In this document: positions 48,101-56,089 of the stretch, in pieces
How the letters are laid out: each line of letters begins with the position of its first letter
Position numbering within the stretch: the first letter of the stretch is position 1
NCBI RefSeq assembly: GCF_004322705.1
Contig: NZ_SIZZ01000001.1
Span: 744,001-808,000 of the forward strand
Length of the DNA: 64,000 bases
Reading direction: 5' to 3'
Source: Dyella terrae
GTDB lineage: Bacteria > Pseudomonadota > Gammaproteobacteria > Xanthomonadales > Rhodanobacteraceae
Translations under genes and position numbers: made by a program
The notes under the pieces: model-generated
Databases searched by the model: none
What the model saw: only the letters and a program-made list of their open reading frames with translations
What the model was told of the DNA's origin: nothing

Positions 48101-48952
48101 AGCTGGCGTGCCGACATCGGCAGCTCGCCGCTTGGGTTCACGGTTCATCAGGTGCTGGGTGGATTCGCGTACCGGCACGATTTCTACAACGCCTCGCTGT
48201 CGCTGGATGTCTCGCGACGGCCGGTGACCGCCAGCCTGCTTTCCTACGCCGGTGCGCGCGACCCGGTAACAGGAGATACCTGGGGTGGCGTGGTCCGCAA
48301 CAGCATCACCGTGCGCGGAGCGCAGGACGTGGGGCGCTCCACCTTGTTCGCCTCGCTGGGTTACGGCACCTACGACGGCAAAGACACGCGAAGCAACCAG
48401 GACTTCCGCCTGCGCACCGGCATCGACTGGCCGGTCTATGTGTCGCCCGATCAGCGTTTCAGCAGCGGGCTGGTCGTCAACTACTGGCACTACGCCAACA
48501 ACCAGCATTTCTACACCTACGGCAATGGCGGCTACTACAGCCCTCAAAAATACGTGTCCATCAGCATTCCGCTGGACTGGCGGGGGCGCAAAGGACGCTG
48601 GGCATGGGAGCTGGAAGCCTCCGTCGGCCACTCCGACACGCGCGAAGACACGGCGCCGTATTTCCCCACGCGACCGGATCTCCAGCAGCTGGCTACGGCG
48701 CGCATGGCGGCGGCCGACCTCGGATCGCCGTACTACGGCTCCGGGAACGGCGGCGGGTTCAGTTACACCGTGGCGGGCGCCCTTGAGTACCGCATCACCG
48801 AACACTGGGTGATGGGCACGCGCTTCAAGCTGGACCGTTCACACGACTACGCCCCCAACCTTGGCACGATCTACCTGCGCTACTTCTTCGACCGACAGAG
48901 TCTGCCGGTGCCGTACCCGCCCAATCCCGTTCAGCCGTACTCCGCCTACTGA
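45161..48952 (+). CDS. bcsC: Cellulose export outer-membrane protein BcsC
   Basis: A 1263-aa protein with a signal peptide, a long periplasmic superhelix of tetratricopeptide repeats (about 35-900) that binds the peptidoglycan/BcsG-modified polymer, and a C-terminal porin-like barrel (about 920-1263) through which cellulose leaves. The final segment YLRYFFDRQSLPVPYPPNP is typical. A GTG start at 45161 with GGAAG 5 nt upstream lies inside the bcsZ end; ATG 45194 would shorten the signal peptide. Confidence 0.93.
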   Translation: MSRAALTGLTPMLALLVMGSMPMAICAQSAAPAASPQMQQLLDSARVWLAKGRPDMARGIVEKALVSDPTQPDALAMLGQIQLTSNQVIDAGKTLQQLQKLYPHHPATLQLAQSYRLATTDRTALAEARLLARSGKSDEAWQKMQALFPNGAPSGALAQDYYRVMAGSTNGRDRALAELRQRTAKNPDDLGLALTLADLLTDRASTRLEGLDIIYRVYQRQDSNRAQALELWRRALNSAGRDDPAYYVWYLRYLKEVPDDANARDALAALAKKGGASYVPPPKESAPVAAARAPAETPASVRQGRAWGEQGLVAMRAGRHDEARGLFERALRLDPDNASKWRSLMNTSAFWGTLAKARNANAAGDPVHGEALARDALKMQPNQADARKVLATSLIAQEKWAEAEQILRPMVEAPKPDADALEQLARVYVATHRTAELTPLIARAEERATGSTDAMRELRAQLLSIEADQMIADGRHGAAVLKLEEAVRLTPGNAWLRYTLARQYRDMGLPATGRGVMDDGLRVEASPDMRYATALYLNSLDEIDAASAVLAKVPDAQRSDGMRELAANLRVQGELRDVRALVAQGHRQEAAARLDAMAAEVPDDPQMLASIGREWIALGEPEKGLQQVRHWLDTHPDDPAIGVRLRYGELLASANRDDELGAWIADARARPGVTPEQQSGFDDQLLRLALRTAGRQMDAGDFKAAGQTLEAVPEAGKADRRWLLTQADLREAQGDYRGAEASANAILKKDPTDAEARLTIARMEARLGHRQAAEDIVNQVLADTPPDDVDTRLSIARRYTALGRNARAQDVVDPLRATNGERSDVTMQAGRIAQAQGDYNGAAGLYRVARQQEAAEGELPSAEDGLTSAGRALKSLQDRRQGQVATAIIQSNESGSSGMSRLNATEIPVYLRIPDGYTGHWFFHADTVILHADTLPADRFDPAYKFGQIAAWGNAGLRPIDQSDKGVALAAGYDFSGASNSWRADIGSSPLGFTVHQVLGGFAYRHDFYNASLSLDVSRRPVTASLLSYAGARDPVTGDTWGGVVRNSITVRGAQDVGRSTLFASLGYGTYDGKDTRSNQDFRLRTGIDWPVYVSPDQRFSSGLVVNYWHYANNQHFYTYGNGGYYSPQKYVSISIPLDWRGRKGRWAWELEASVGHSDTREDTAPYFPTRPDLQQLATARMAAADLGSPYYGSGNGGGFSYTVAGALEYRITEHWVMGTRFKLDRSHDYAPNLGTIYLRYFFDRQSLPVPYPPNPVQPYSAY

Positions 48953-48980
48953 CCGGAAGACGAAACGAGGGACGCACGCC

Positions 48981-50741
48981 TTGAGCCCAGCTACCGACCC
49001 GAACCCCAACCCCCAGCGCGCCGCCCGCGCCCGCTTGCGCCTCAACCAGGCGCTGGCCGTCCGTGGCTTGCCGCCGTCGCTGGCCACGCTGGCGACGGGG
49101 CGCGTCTATGCGGTGTACGCGAGTCGATCGCCCGCGCGCGACGCCCTGTTCTGGAAAACGGCCGCGAACGCGCTGCTCACGCCCGTGAATGTGCTTTCCA
49201 CGAGAGCGCCCGGCCATATCGCCTCGGCGCTGAAACAGCATGGGCTGGATATCGATACGCCGAATATCGTCCATCCCAGGTCCAACGTCTGCGCACTGAA
49301 GTTGTCGCCGACGCGCGATGGCTGCGATCTGCTCATGGAAGCGCTGCAGGGCATGTCCGATCAGTGCGCCAGTCCGGCGTCACCCTTCCTGATCGAGGGT
49401 GTCGCGGCCTGCTTCGCCTGGGACAACCGCGAAAAGCTGCTGCGCCAGGGTGCTGCACTGGCGGACTGGTGCGCGACCACGCGCCACACCGTGCTGATGG
49501 TGATGCTGCCGCCGCTCGTGGAGCAGGGCCAGGGCTTTCTTCCGCTGACGGATTTCCAGGTGCAGTTCGCCGGTGCCGCGCAGCTGGTGCACGTGCAGGG
49601 CGAGTATCGCTGGGAGGTGGCGTTCTGGCGCGACCATCTGGATGCAACCGCCGCCAATGAATCGATTCCGCTGAGGTTCTCCGCCACCGATCAGCATCTG
49701 GTCGTATCGACCGAAAGCACCACCACGCCGGGCATGCTCGCTCCCGATGAAGGCGAAGTCATCGTTGCCCACGATGTCGTGGCGCGCGAACGCACGGTGC
49801 CAAAGGGATGGCGTGACCTGCCCAATAACGAGAGCGTGGTCGCCGAGGCCAGCCACGCCATCGCAGCCACGGTGATCCTGCATTACGGCATCCAGGAGAA
49901 CCTGGCCACCATCGCCAAACAAGTGAACTTCCTGCGTCGCCAATGCGGCAAGGCGCTCAAGATCCTCATTCGCGAAGACAACGTCAGCATTCGTTATGAG
50001 CACGTGCTGCTGACGCTCGGCGCCAACGCGATCATTCCGCGCAGTACACCCCTGGCGCAGGTGCAGGTGACCGTCGATGGCGTGCAGGGCCAGCTGTATT
50101 CGCGCCCGGTGCCCGACGACTACCGCGCCGCGCTTTCGGCGGCCATGCGCGATTCGACGACGGGCTACGTGCCTGCCCAGCGTTTCATCGATCTGGTACG
50201 TGAAGCGGTGGAACGCAGCCGCCCGATTCGCCTTCCCAATGTCTTGTTGCGGCTGCCGCTCGAGCCGGACGTCGCCAGTCTCGATGCCTTGCGCGCCTGC
50301 CGCATCCGTCGTACCGGCGACCTGTGCACGGCCGCCGGTGACAGCCTGTACGTATTCTTTTTTGCCTGCTATGTCGACGATGCCACCAAAGCGATGTCGC
50401 GGGTATTTGCACGACCGCTCGCCGAACTTTTCCGGGGCGAACTGCGTTGCGGTGATCGCGACGCCATCGCCGCCATGCTCGACGCCTTGCAGAAGGAGAT
50501 CGCGGAATTGCCCGCACCTGACTACACGGGCCTGATCGAACCGCTGCTCGCCGAGGCACCGCTCGGCGACGCTTCGGCCCCTGCAGAAGCGCGCATGGAG
50601 GTGCCCACCTCAACTGCACCGACGCCTGGGGAACTCGGGGACTGGTCCGCCGGGACGTCGCCTGACCAAAGTGGCGCATCGACCGCCGTGCTGCGACCCA
50701 CGCCGCAACGGACGCGCCTGCCCATGAAGGCGAGGGTCTAG
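48981..50741 (+). CDS. bcsE: c-di-GMP-binding cellulose regulator BcsE
   Basis: A 586-aa cytoplasmic protein whose GIL domain binds cyclic di-GMP and stimulates BcsA. The GIL I-site-like motif R444-T-G-D447 is followed by LCTAAGDSLYVFFFACY. Upstream is a RecA-like pseudo-ATPase region. No ATG exists between the bcsC stop and well-conserved residues; TTG 48981 with GAGGGA about 8 nt upstream is the likely start. A C-terminal Pro/Thr-rich tail of about 60 residues is additional to the E. coli form. Confidence 0.88.
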   Translation: MSPATDPNPNPQRAARARLRLNQALAVRGLPPSLATLATGRVYAVYASRSPARDALFWKTAANALLTPVNVLSTRAPGHIASALKQHGLDIDTPNIVHPRSNVCALKLSPTRDGCDLLMEALQGMSDQCASPASPFLIEGVAACFAWDNREKLLRQGAALADWCATTRHTVLMVMLPPLVEQGQGFLPLTDFQVQFAGAAQLVHVQGEYRWEVAFWRDHLDATAANESIPLRFSATDQHLVVSTESTTTPGMLAPDEGEVIVAHDVVARERTVPKGWRDLPNNESVVAEASHAIAATVILHYGIQENLATIAKQVNFLRRQCGKALKILIREDNVSIRYEHVLLTLGANAIIPRSTPLAQVQVTVDGVQGQLYSRPVPDDYRAALSAAMRDSTTGYVPAQRFIDLVREAVERSRPIRLPNVLLRLPLEPDVASLDALRACRIRRTGDLCTAAGDSLYVFFFACYVDDATKAMSRVFARPLAELFRGELRCGDRDAIAAMLDALQKEIAELPAPDYTGLIEPLLAEAPLGDASAPAEARMEVPTSTAPTPGELGDWSAGTSPDQSGASTAVLRPTPQRTRLPMKARV

Positions 50742-50744
50742 CCG

Positions 50745-50942
50745 ATGGCGGAGACCTTCTACGGTTGGTTTATCTGGGGCCTGATCCTGGCTGCTCCGGT
50801 CTGGTGGTTGGTGTGGCGATTTCGCGTGGTGTACTGGATTCCGCGCATGCGCTCGCTGATGCGTCATCGCGCCGTGCAGTTGCCTGCCCAGGTCGAGCCG
50901 CTGGTGATCCTTGGCAAGCGTCAGCAAGGAAACAAGGGATGA
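50745..50942 (+). CDS. bcsF: Cellulose biosynthesis membrane peptide BcsF
   Basis: A 65-aa protein with one transmembrane helix (FYGWFIWGLILAAPVWWLVW) and a basic cytoplasmic tail (RFRVVYWIPRMRSLMRHR). E. coli BcsF has the same size and layout and recruits BcsE to the membrane. It starts 3 nt after bcsE with GAGGG upstream and overlaps bcsQ (ATGA). Assigned mainly by context and topology. Confidence 0.8.
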   Translation: MAETFYGWFIWGLILAAPVWWLVWRFRVVYWIPRMRSLMRHRAVQLPAQVEPLVILGKRQQGNKG

Positions 50943-51736
50943 AGACCATCGCGATCATCTCTCCCGTCGGAGGCGCCGGTCGCACGATGCTGACGGCCGC
51001 GCTCGCCGGGCTGCTGACGGCGCGTCGTCATCGGGTGCTGGCCGTGGAATGCGACCCTCGCAACGTGCTCGCGCTCTACTGTGGCTTGCGTGAGCCCGCC
51101 AGGGAAGGCCTGGTATCGGCGCTGACGGACTCGACGAAGGGCTGGGGCGATGCCGCGCTGGAAACCGACGACGGTGCGCTTTGGCTGCCCTGGGGTGGGG
51201 TGGATGCATCGGGCCAGTTGCCCGACGCGCGACACATGGCGGCGCTGGCCTCGACGCTTTACTCCCGGCCGCGATGGCTTCGTGAGCAGCTGTCCTACCT
51301 CGATCTTCCGGCACATGGCGTCGTCTTGGTCGATGCGGCCACGTGGCCCTCGGTGCATGCGTTCCAGGCCGTCGAGGCCGCCGATCTGGTGATGGTCGTC
51401 ATGCCGCCTGAGCCGGTCGCATGCGCGGCACTCCCACGACTGCGCGAAGCCCTGCGGACCAGCGGAAAGGCGAGCGTGTACGTGGCCAACCGGATCTCGC
51501 CCGCCTCGCAGCTGCATACCGACATCGTTGCCCTGCTACGCGACACCTTGGGGCTGGCGTTGTCGGCGTACCGTATCCACGCCGATGCAGGCATCCCCGA
51601 AGCATTGGCGCGCAACCTCAACTTCATCCTCAGCTCGCCTCATTCGCAGGCGGCCCATGACCTGCAGGGTCTGGCCACCTGGCTATCGTCGTGGGTCCAC
51701 GAGTCGTCCGCAAAGACGGCGGACGGTGTGGCATGA
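50939..51736 (+). CDS. bcsQ: Cellulose synthase localisation ATPase BcsQ
   Basis: A 265-aa SIMIBI-class (ParA/MinD-like) protein involved in assembling the Bcs complex at the inner membrane. The N-terminal P-loop is atypical: S-P-V-G-G-A-G-R-T, where both the signature lysine and the Walker lysine are replaced (R in the GKT position). Enterobacterial BcsQ also deviates here, so loss of hydrolysis may be tolerated. Asp motifs VVLVDAATW and the MVVMPPEPV segment remain. ATGA overlaps join it to bcsF and bcsA. Confidence 0.87.
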   Translation: MKTIAIISPVGGAGRTMLTAALAGLLTARRHRVLAVECDPRNVLALYCGLREPAREGLVSALTDSTKGWGDAALETDDGALWLPWGGVDASGQLPDARHMAALASTLYSRPRWLREQLSYLDLPAHGVVLVDAATWPSVHAFQAVEAADLVMVVMPPEPVACAALPRLREALRTSGKASVYVANRISPASQLHTDIVALLRDTLGLALSAYRIHADAGIPEALARNLNFILSSPHSQAAHDLQGLATWLSSWVHESSAKTADGVA

Positions 51737-54300
51737 ACGCGGTGCCGCGCCCGTCCCTGATCACACGATGGAAGGCCGTCGTCGCGCGACAGATCGACGT
51801 GCCGGTGGATGCGGGAAAGGGAGCATGGGTCGTGCGGCTGTTCTTCCGCAAACCGGCCGCTGGCAAACGTGACCTCGCCATGCTGTGGTCACGTGCATTG
51901 GGAAGGCAGGTTCGCGCTGAACTGTCGATCGCCCCGGACGACAGCACGCGTACGCGGATTCGACGGTTGTTCTTCCGCCCGCTGCGTCGACGGGGCCGCC
52001 TCGAAGCGGACTTGCGGCGCGCGCGACACCACCGGGGCCAGCACAGGCGCTCGATGTTGCTCGGACGCATCGGGCACTGGTTCAAGCCCGTCACGGGCGC
52101 CTTCGCGACCACGCATCGCACGATTACCTCGCACCTTCCTGGCGTGCCCTGGGACGCGATCGGGGCGCGCGTGGACACATGGTCGTCCGTCGTCGATCGC
52201 GTTCCGTTCTTGAGGACCATCATCCTGCTGGCCGCCGCCGCGGTCGGCGTGGCGTTCTGGACGACGCCGTTGCCGTTGGCTGATCAGTTCAATCTGTTCA
52301 TTGCCGTGTGCATCGTGATGTTCATCGCCCGTCGCATTCCCGGGCGGTGGCCGACCATGTTGATGGTTTCGCTCTCGATCCTGATGACTGGCCGCTACAT
52401 GTGGTGGCGCATCACCCAGACCCTGAACTTTGCCACGCCGGTGGAGGCCATCTTTGGCTACCTGCTTTTCATGGCGGAGATCTACACCTGGATCGTGCTG
52501 TTCTTTGGTTACATCCAGACGGCGTGGCCGCTCAATCGCCATCCCAAGCCGCTGCCGGCCAATCCTGACGAGTGGCCCACGGTTGACGTCTATATCCCGA
52601 CGTACAACGAACCCCTGTCGGTGGTCAGCCCCACCGTGCTCGCGGCCAAGAGTATGGACTGGCCCCGCGACAAACTGCGCATCTACATCCTGGACGACGG
52701 CAGTCGCGAGGAGTTCAACCGCTTCGCCGCCGAGGTGGGCGTGGGCTACCTGACTCGCGAGGAACACCGTTTCGCCAAAGCCGGCAACATCAATCATGCG
52801 CTGAAGCTGACCAGTGGCGAATTCGTCGCCATCTTCGATTGCGACCACATTCCGACACGCTCTTTCCTGCAGACGACGATGGGCGAGTTCATTGCCGATC
52901 CGAAGTGTTCGATGGTGCAGACGCCGCACCACTTTTTCTCTCCGGATCCCTTCGAGCGCAATTACGACACGTTCATGCGCATCCCCAACGAGGGAAGCCT
53001 TTTTTATGGACTGATCCAGGATGGCAACGACTTCTGGAACGCAACGTTTTTCTGCGGCAGTTGCGCGGTCATTCGACGCGCGCCGCTGGAAGAGGTCGGT
53101 GGCATCGCCGTAGAGACGGTGACCGAAGATGCGCACACGTCGCTCAAGATGCATCGGCATGGCTACCGCAGTGCATATCTGCGCATCGTGCAGGCGGCGG
53201 GCCTGGCGACTGAGAGCCTCTCGGGACATATCGGGCAACGCATCCGCTGGGCGCGCGGCATGGCGCAGATCTTCCGCGTGGACAATCCCTGGATCGGCAA
53301 GGGGCTCAGCTTCTTCCAGCGAATCTGCTACAGCAACGCCATGCTGCACTTCTTCTACGGCATACCGCGCCTGGTGTTCCTGCTGATGCCGTGCGCTTAT
53401 CTCTTCTTCGGCCTGCATGTCTTCGCGGCCGACGCGGTAGCCGTCATGGCATACGTGCTGCCCTACCTGTTTGTCTCCGGCCTGGCCAATTCCCGCATCC
53501 AGGGTCGCTATCGCCACTCGTTCTGGGCGGAGGTCTACGAATCCGTACTGGCGTGGTACACGGTGCTGCCAACGACCGTGGCCTTCATCAACCCCAAGAA
53601 GGGCAAGTTCAATGTCACCGCAAAAGGCGGGCTGATCGAACAGGAATACCTCGACTGGGCGACGTCCAAGCCGTACGTGTGGCTGCTCGGCATCAACATC
53701 GCGGCCTTGCTGGCCGGCGTGATCCGCATGTTCACCACGCAGCGCGATGAACCGGCGACCGTGCTGATGAATATGGTCTGGGCCATGTTCAACGTGGCGA
53801 TGCTGGGGGCCGCGGTGGGTGTCGCCAAGGAACTGCGGCAGGTGCGCGTGTCACACCACGTGCCGCTGCGCGTGCCCGCCACGCTGATCCTGGCCGATGG
53901 ACGTACCGTCGCCTGCCGGACGGAAAACTATTCGACGGGTGGTCTAGGCATCGTTCTGCCCATGGAGTTTGCGCTGAAGCGGGGCGAGGCCGTCGGTGTG
54001 TCGCTGACTCGCGGCGATGCCGATTACTACTTCTCGGCCATGGTTGCCCGCAACAGTGGCCTGCACCTTGGCCTGAAGTTCGAAGACTGGTCGCATGAAA
54101 AGGAAACTCAGCTTATCCAGTGCACCTTCGGTCGGGCCGATGCATGGATTCGCTGGGATGAAGAACTGGTGCCCGACTCGCCGCTGCATAGCTTCGTGGA
54201 GGTGGTCGAGATGGGTTACCAGGGCGTGCTGCGCCTGTTCGACTCTTGCCTGGATGCGGCCGAAGCCGTATTCGTGCGCCGGCCCCGCCAGCCGGACTAA
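51733..54300 (+). CDS. bcsA: Cellulose synthase catalytic subunit BcsA
   Basis: An 855-aa processive family 2 glycosyltransferase that polymerises UDP-glucose and extrudes the chain. Active-site residues: D322 (LDDGS), D369-C-D371, T464-E-D466 and Q502-R-I-R505-W506. Transmembrane helices flank the catalytic domain on both sides. The C-terminal PilZ domain has N732-Y-S734-T-G-G737, but the preceding RxxxR motif reads R705-V-S-H-H709. The extra 200-residue N-terminal basic segment is typical of gammaproteobacterial BcsA. It overlaps bcsQ and lies 11 nt before bcsG. Confidence 0.95.
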   Translation: MNAVPRPSLITRWKAVVARQIDVPVDAGKGAWVVRLFFRKPAAGKRDLAMLWSRALGRQVRAELSIAPDDSTRTRIRRLFFRPLRRRGRLEADLRRARHHRGQHRRSMLLGRIGHWFKPVTGAFATTHRTITSHLPGVPWDAIGARVDTWSSVVDRVPFLRTIILLAAAAVGVAFWTTPLPLADQFNLFIAVCIVMFIARRIPGRWPTMLMVSLSILMTGRYMWWRITQTLNFATPVEAIFGYLLFMAEIYTWIVLFFGYIQTAWPLNRHPKPLPANPDEWPTVDVYIPTYNEPLSVVSPTVLAAKSMDWPRDKLRIYILDDGSREEFNRFAAEVGVGYLTREEHRFAKAGNINHALKLTSGEFVAIFDCDHIPTRSFLQTTMGEFIADPKCSMVQTPHHFFSPDPFERNYDTFMRIPNEGSLFYGLIQDGNDFWNATFFCGSCAVIRRAPLEEVGGIAVETVTEDAHTSLKMHRHGYRSAYLRIVQAAGLATESLSGHIGQRIRWARGMAQIFRVDNPWIGKGLSFFQRICYSNAMLHFFYGIPRLVFLLMPCAYLFFGLHVFAADAVAVMAYVLPYLFVSGLANSRIQGRYRHSFWAEVYESVLAWYTVLPTTVAFINPKKGKFNVTAKGGLIEQEYLDWATSKPYVWLLGINIAALLAGVIRMFTTQRDEPATVLMNMVWAMFNVAMLGAAVGVAKELRQVRVSHHVPLRVPATLILADGRTVACRTENYSTGGLGIVLPMEFALKRGEAVGVSLTRGDADYYFSAMVARNSGLHLGLKFEDWSHEKETQLIQCTFGRADAWIRWDEELVPDSPLHSFVEVVEMGYQGVLRLFDSCLDAAEAVFVRRPRQPD

Positions 54301-54311
54301 CGGGAAACCCC

Positions 54312-55895
54312 ATGGGACTCTGGAATCTCTATTTCATTGCGGTGCTTTACCTGGGCCTGGCCGGCGCGATCCAGCCGATCTGGTGGGCGAACCTGTTGTT
54401 TGCCTTGGCCCTGCTGGTGCCGCTTCACCAGCGCTGGCAGCGCATCGCGCGGCAAGTGCTGGCAGTGATCGCGGGCGCGGCCTTGCTGTACCGCGAGTCG
54501 AGTCTTCCGCCTGTCGGCTATGCGCTGCGACAGGCTTCGCAGCTATCGGGTTTTTCCGGCACCTACATGATGGAGCTGGCCCGGCGCGTGTTCGATCCGG
54601 CCATGGTCTACATACCGCTGCTGGTCTTGCTGGCGTATGCCATCGTTAATCGCTGGGTTCGCGTCACCACGTTCGTGTTGATCGGCCTGATCGTAGTGCC
54701 GTTGTGGCAGGGCATGTCGTCGATGATCGCCATGGCCTCCAGCGGTCAGGCCACCTCGTCCAATCCCATCGCCAACGCAGGCCTTGCCAACGCGGGTGCC
54801 GTCGATGGCAGCGGAAGTTACGACGAACAGCTGGCGACCTTCCATCACAATGAAAAATCGCGCCACGTGATCTTCAGCCCGGGGTCGAATGATCCGGCGT
54901 CCCAGTTCGACATCATTTTCATCCACATCTGCTCGCTGTCCTGGGACGACATGGATGTGGCCAACATGCGCGAGAACCCGCTGTTCGCGCGGTTCGATTA
55001 TCTGTTCACTCACTTTAGCAGTGCCGCCAGTTACAGCGGTCCGGCGGCCATCCGGGTGCTGCGTGCGTCCTGCGGACAGGATGCGCATAAGGAGCTGTAC
55101 AGCGCCGCGCCGGACGAGTGCCACGTGTTCGCCGACCTTGCGGCGGCCGGCTACGACGTCCAGTTCCTGATGAACCACGACGGTCGCTTCGACGACTTCC
55201 GCGGCGTGGTGGAGCGCGAGATCGGCGTGCCGGGCATCCAGCCACAATCGAACGAAGGCTTGCCGATGGCCATGCGCGAATTCGATGGTTCGCCGCTGAT
55301 CGGCGACTACGACGCACTGGCCAAGTGGTACCAGGGGCGCGTTGCACGGGGTGGCAGCCCGGTGGCGCTGTACTACAACACAGTGACCCTGCATGACGGC
55401 AACCGGCTGCCGGGCAACAACCTCACCAGCGTGCAGTCCTATCCGATCCGCCTGAAGATGCTTCTGGGCGATGTCGACCGGCTGATCGACCTCATCTCGC
55501 GATCTGGGCGAAAAGCTGTGCTGGTGTTCGTGCCCGAGCATGGTGCGGCCCTGCGTGGCGACGCAGGCCAGATTTCGGGCCTGCGTGAAATCCCGACGCC
55601 GCGCATCATCGACGTACCCGTGGGTGTGAAGCTCGTCGGATTGCCGGCGGACAAGGACCATCACGGACAACCGATCGCGATCGACGCGCCCACCAGCTAT
55701 CTGGCCCTGACGCAGATGATCTCGAACATGCTGGCCACCAGCCCGTTCCGTGCCGATGCACCTGCGTTGCAACAGTACGCGGCTGACCTGCCGCAAACGC
55801 GGATGGTTGGCGAGAACGAGAACACGGTGACCATGAAAACCGCCAACGGCTATGTGATCCACACGCCGGATGGTGTCTGGATGGAGGGCAAGTGA
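54312..55895 (+). CDS. bcsG: Cellulose phosphoethanolamine transferase BcsG
   Basis: A 527-aa inner-membrane zinc enzyme that transfers phosphoethanolamine from phosphatidylethanolamine to cellulose. N-terminal membrane helices are followed by an alkaline-phosphatase-fold periplasmic domain. The nucleophile is S242 in SYSGPA, followed by LRASCGQDAH, MNHDGRFDDF and the VPEHGAAL zinc histidine. Its presence, with BcsE and BcsF, predicts pEtN-cellulose. It overlaps the next gene by one base. Confidence 0.94.
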   Translation: MGLWNLYFIAVLYLGLAGAIQPIWWANLLFALALLVPLHQRWQRIARQVLAVIAGAALLYRESSLPPVGYALRQASQLSGFSGTYMMELARRVFDPAMVYIPLLVLLAYAIVNRWVRVTTFVLIGLIVVPLWQGMSSMIAMASSGQATSSNPIANAGLANAGAVDGSGSYDEQLATFHHNEKSRHVIFSPGSNDPASQFDIIFIHICSLSWDDMDVANMRENPLFARFDYLFTHFSSAASYSGPAAIRVLRASCGQDAHKELYSAAPDECHVFADLAAAGYDVQFLMNHDGRFDDFRGVVEREIGVPGIQPQSNEGLPMAMREFDGSPLIGDYDALAKWYQGRVARGGSPVALYYNTVTLHDGNRLPGNNLTSVQSYPIRLKMLLGDVDRLIDLISRSGRKAVLVFVPEHGAALRGDAGQISGLREIPTPRIIDVPVGVKLVGLPADKDHHGQPIAIDAPTSYLALTQMISNMLATSPFRADAPALQQYAADLPQTRMVGENENTVTMKTANGYVIHTPDGVWMEGK

Positions 55896-56080
55896 TGGCC
55901 GGCACGAGCGACCCGAACGCCAGGATGATGCCCAATGACATCGACACCTTCGCCCACTACGTCGAAGGCATCGATCCCTCCCGCTACTTCGACAGCCAGG
56001 CCAAGGAGCGGCTGGATCAGGCCATGAACCGCTGGCCTTTGCTTGCCGCGGTGCTCTATCCGGAACCCGCGAAAGACTGA
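55895..56080 (+). CDS. bcsR: BcsR-like cellulose regulatory peptide
   Basis: A 61-aa soluble protein. The stretch NDIDTFAHYVEGID through LDQAMNRWPLLAAVL matches the E. coli BcsR pattern (NDI..L...F.LPDIDY ... L..AL.RWPLLAEF). BcsR normally is encoded immediately upstream of bcsQ and forms a complex with BcsQ; here it closes the operon. It begins in TGATG at the bcsG stop. No transmembrane segment. Confidence 0.78.
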   Translation: MAGTSDPNARMMPNDIDTFAHYVEGIDPSRYFDSQAKERLDQAMNRWPLLAAVLYPEPAKD

Positions 56081-56089
56081 CGACCCGGA

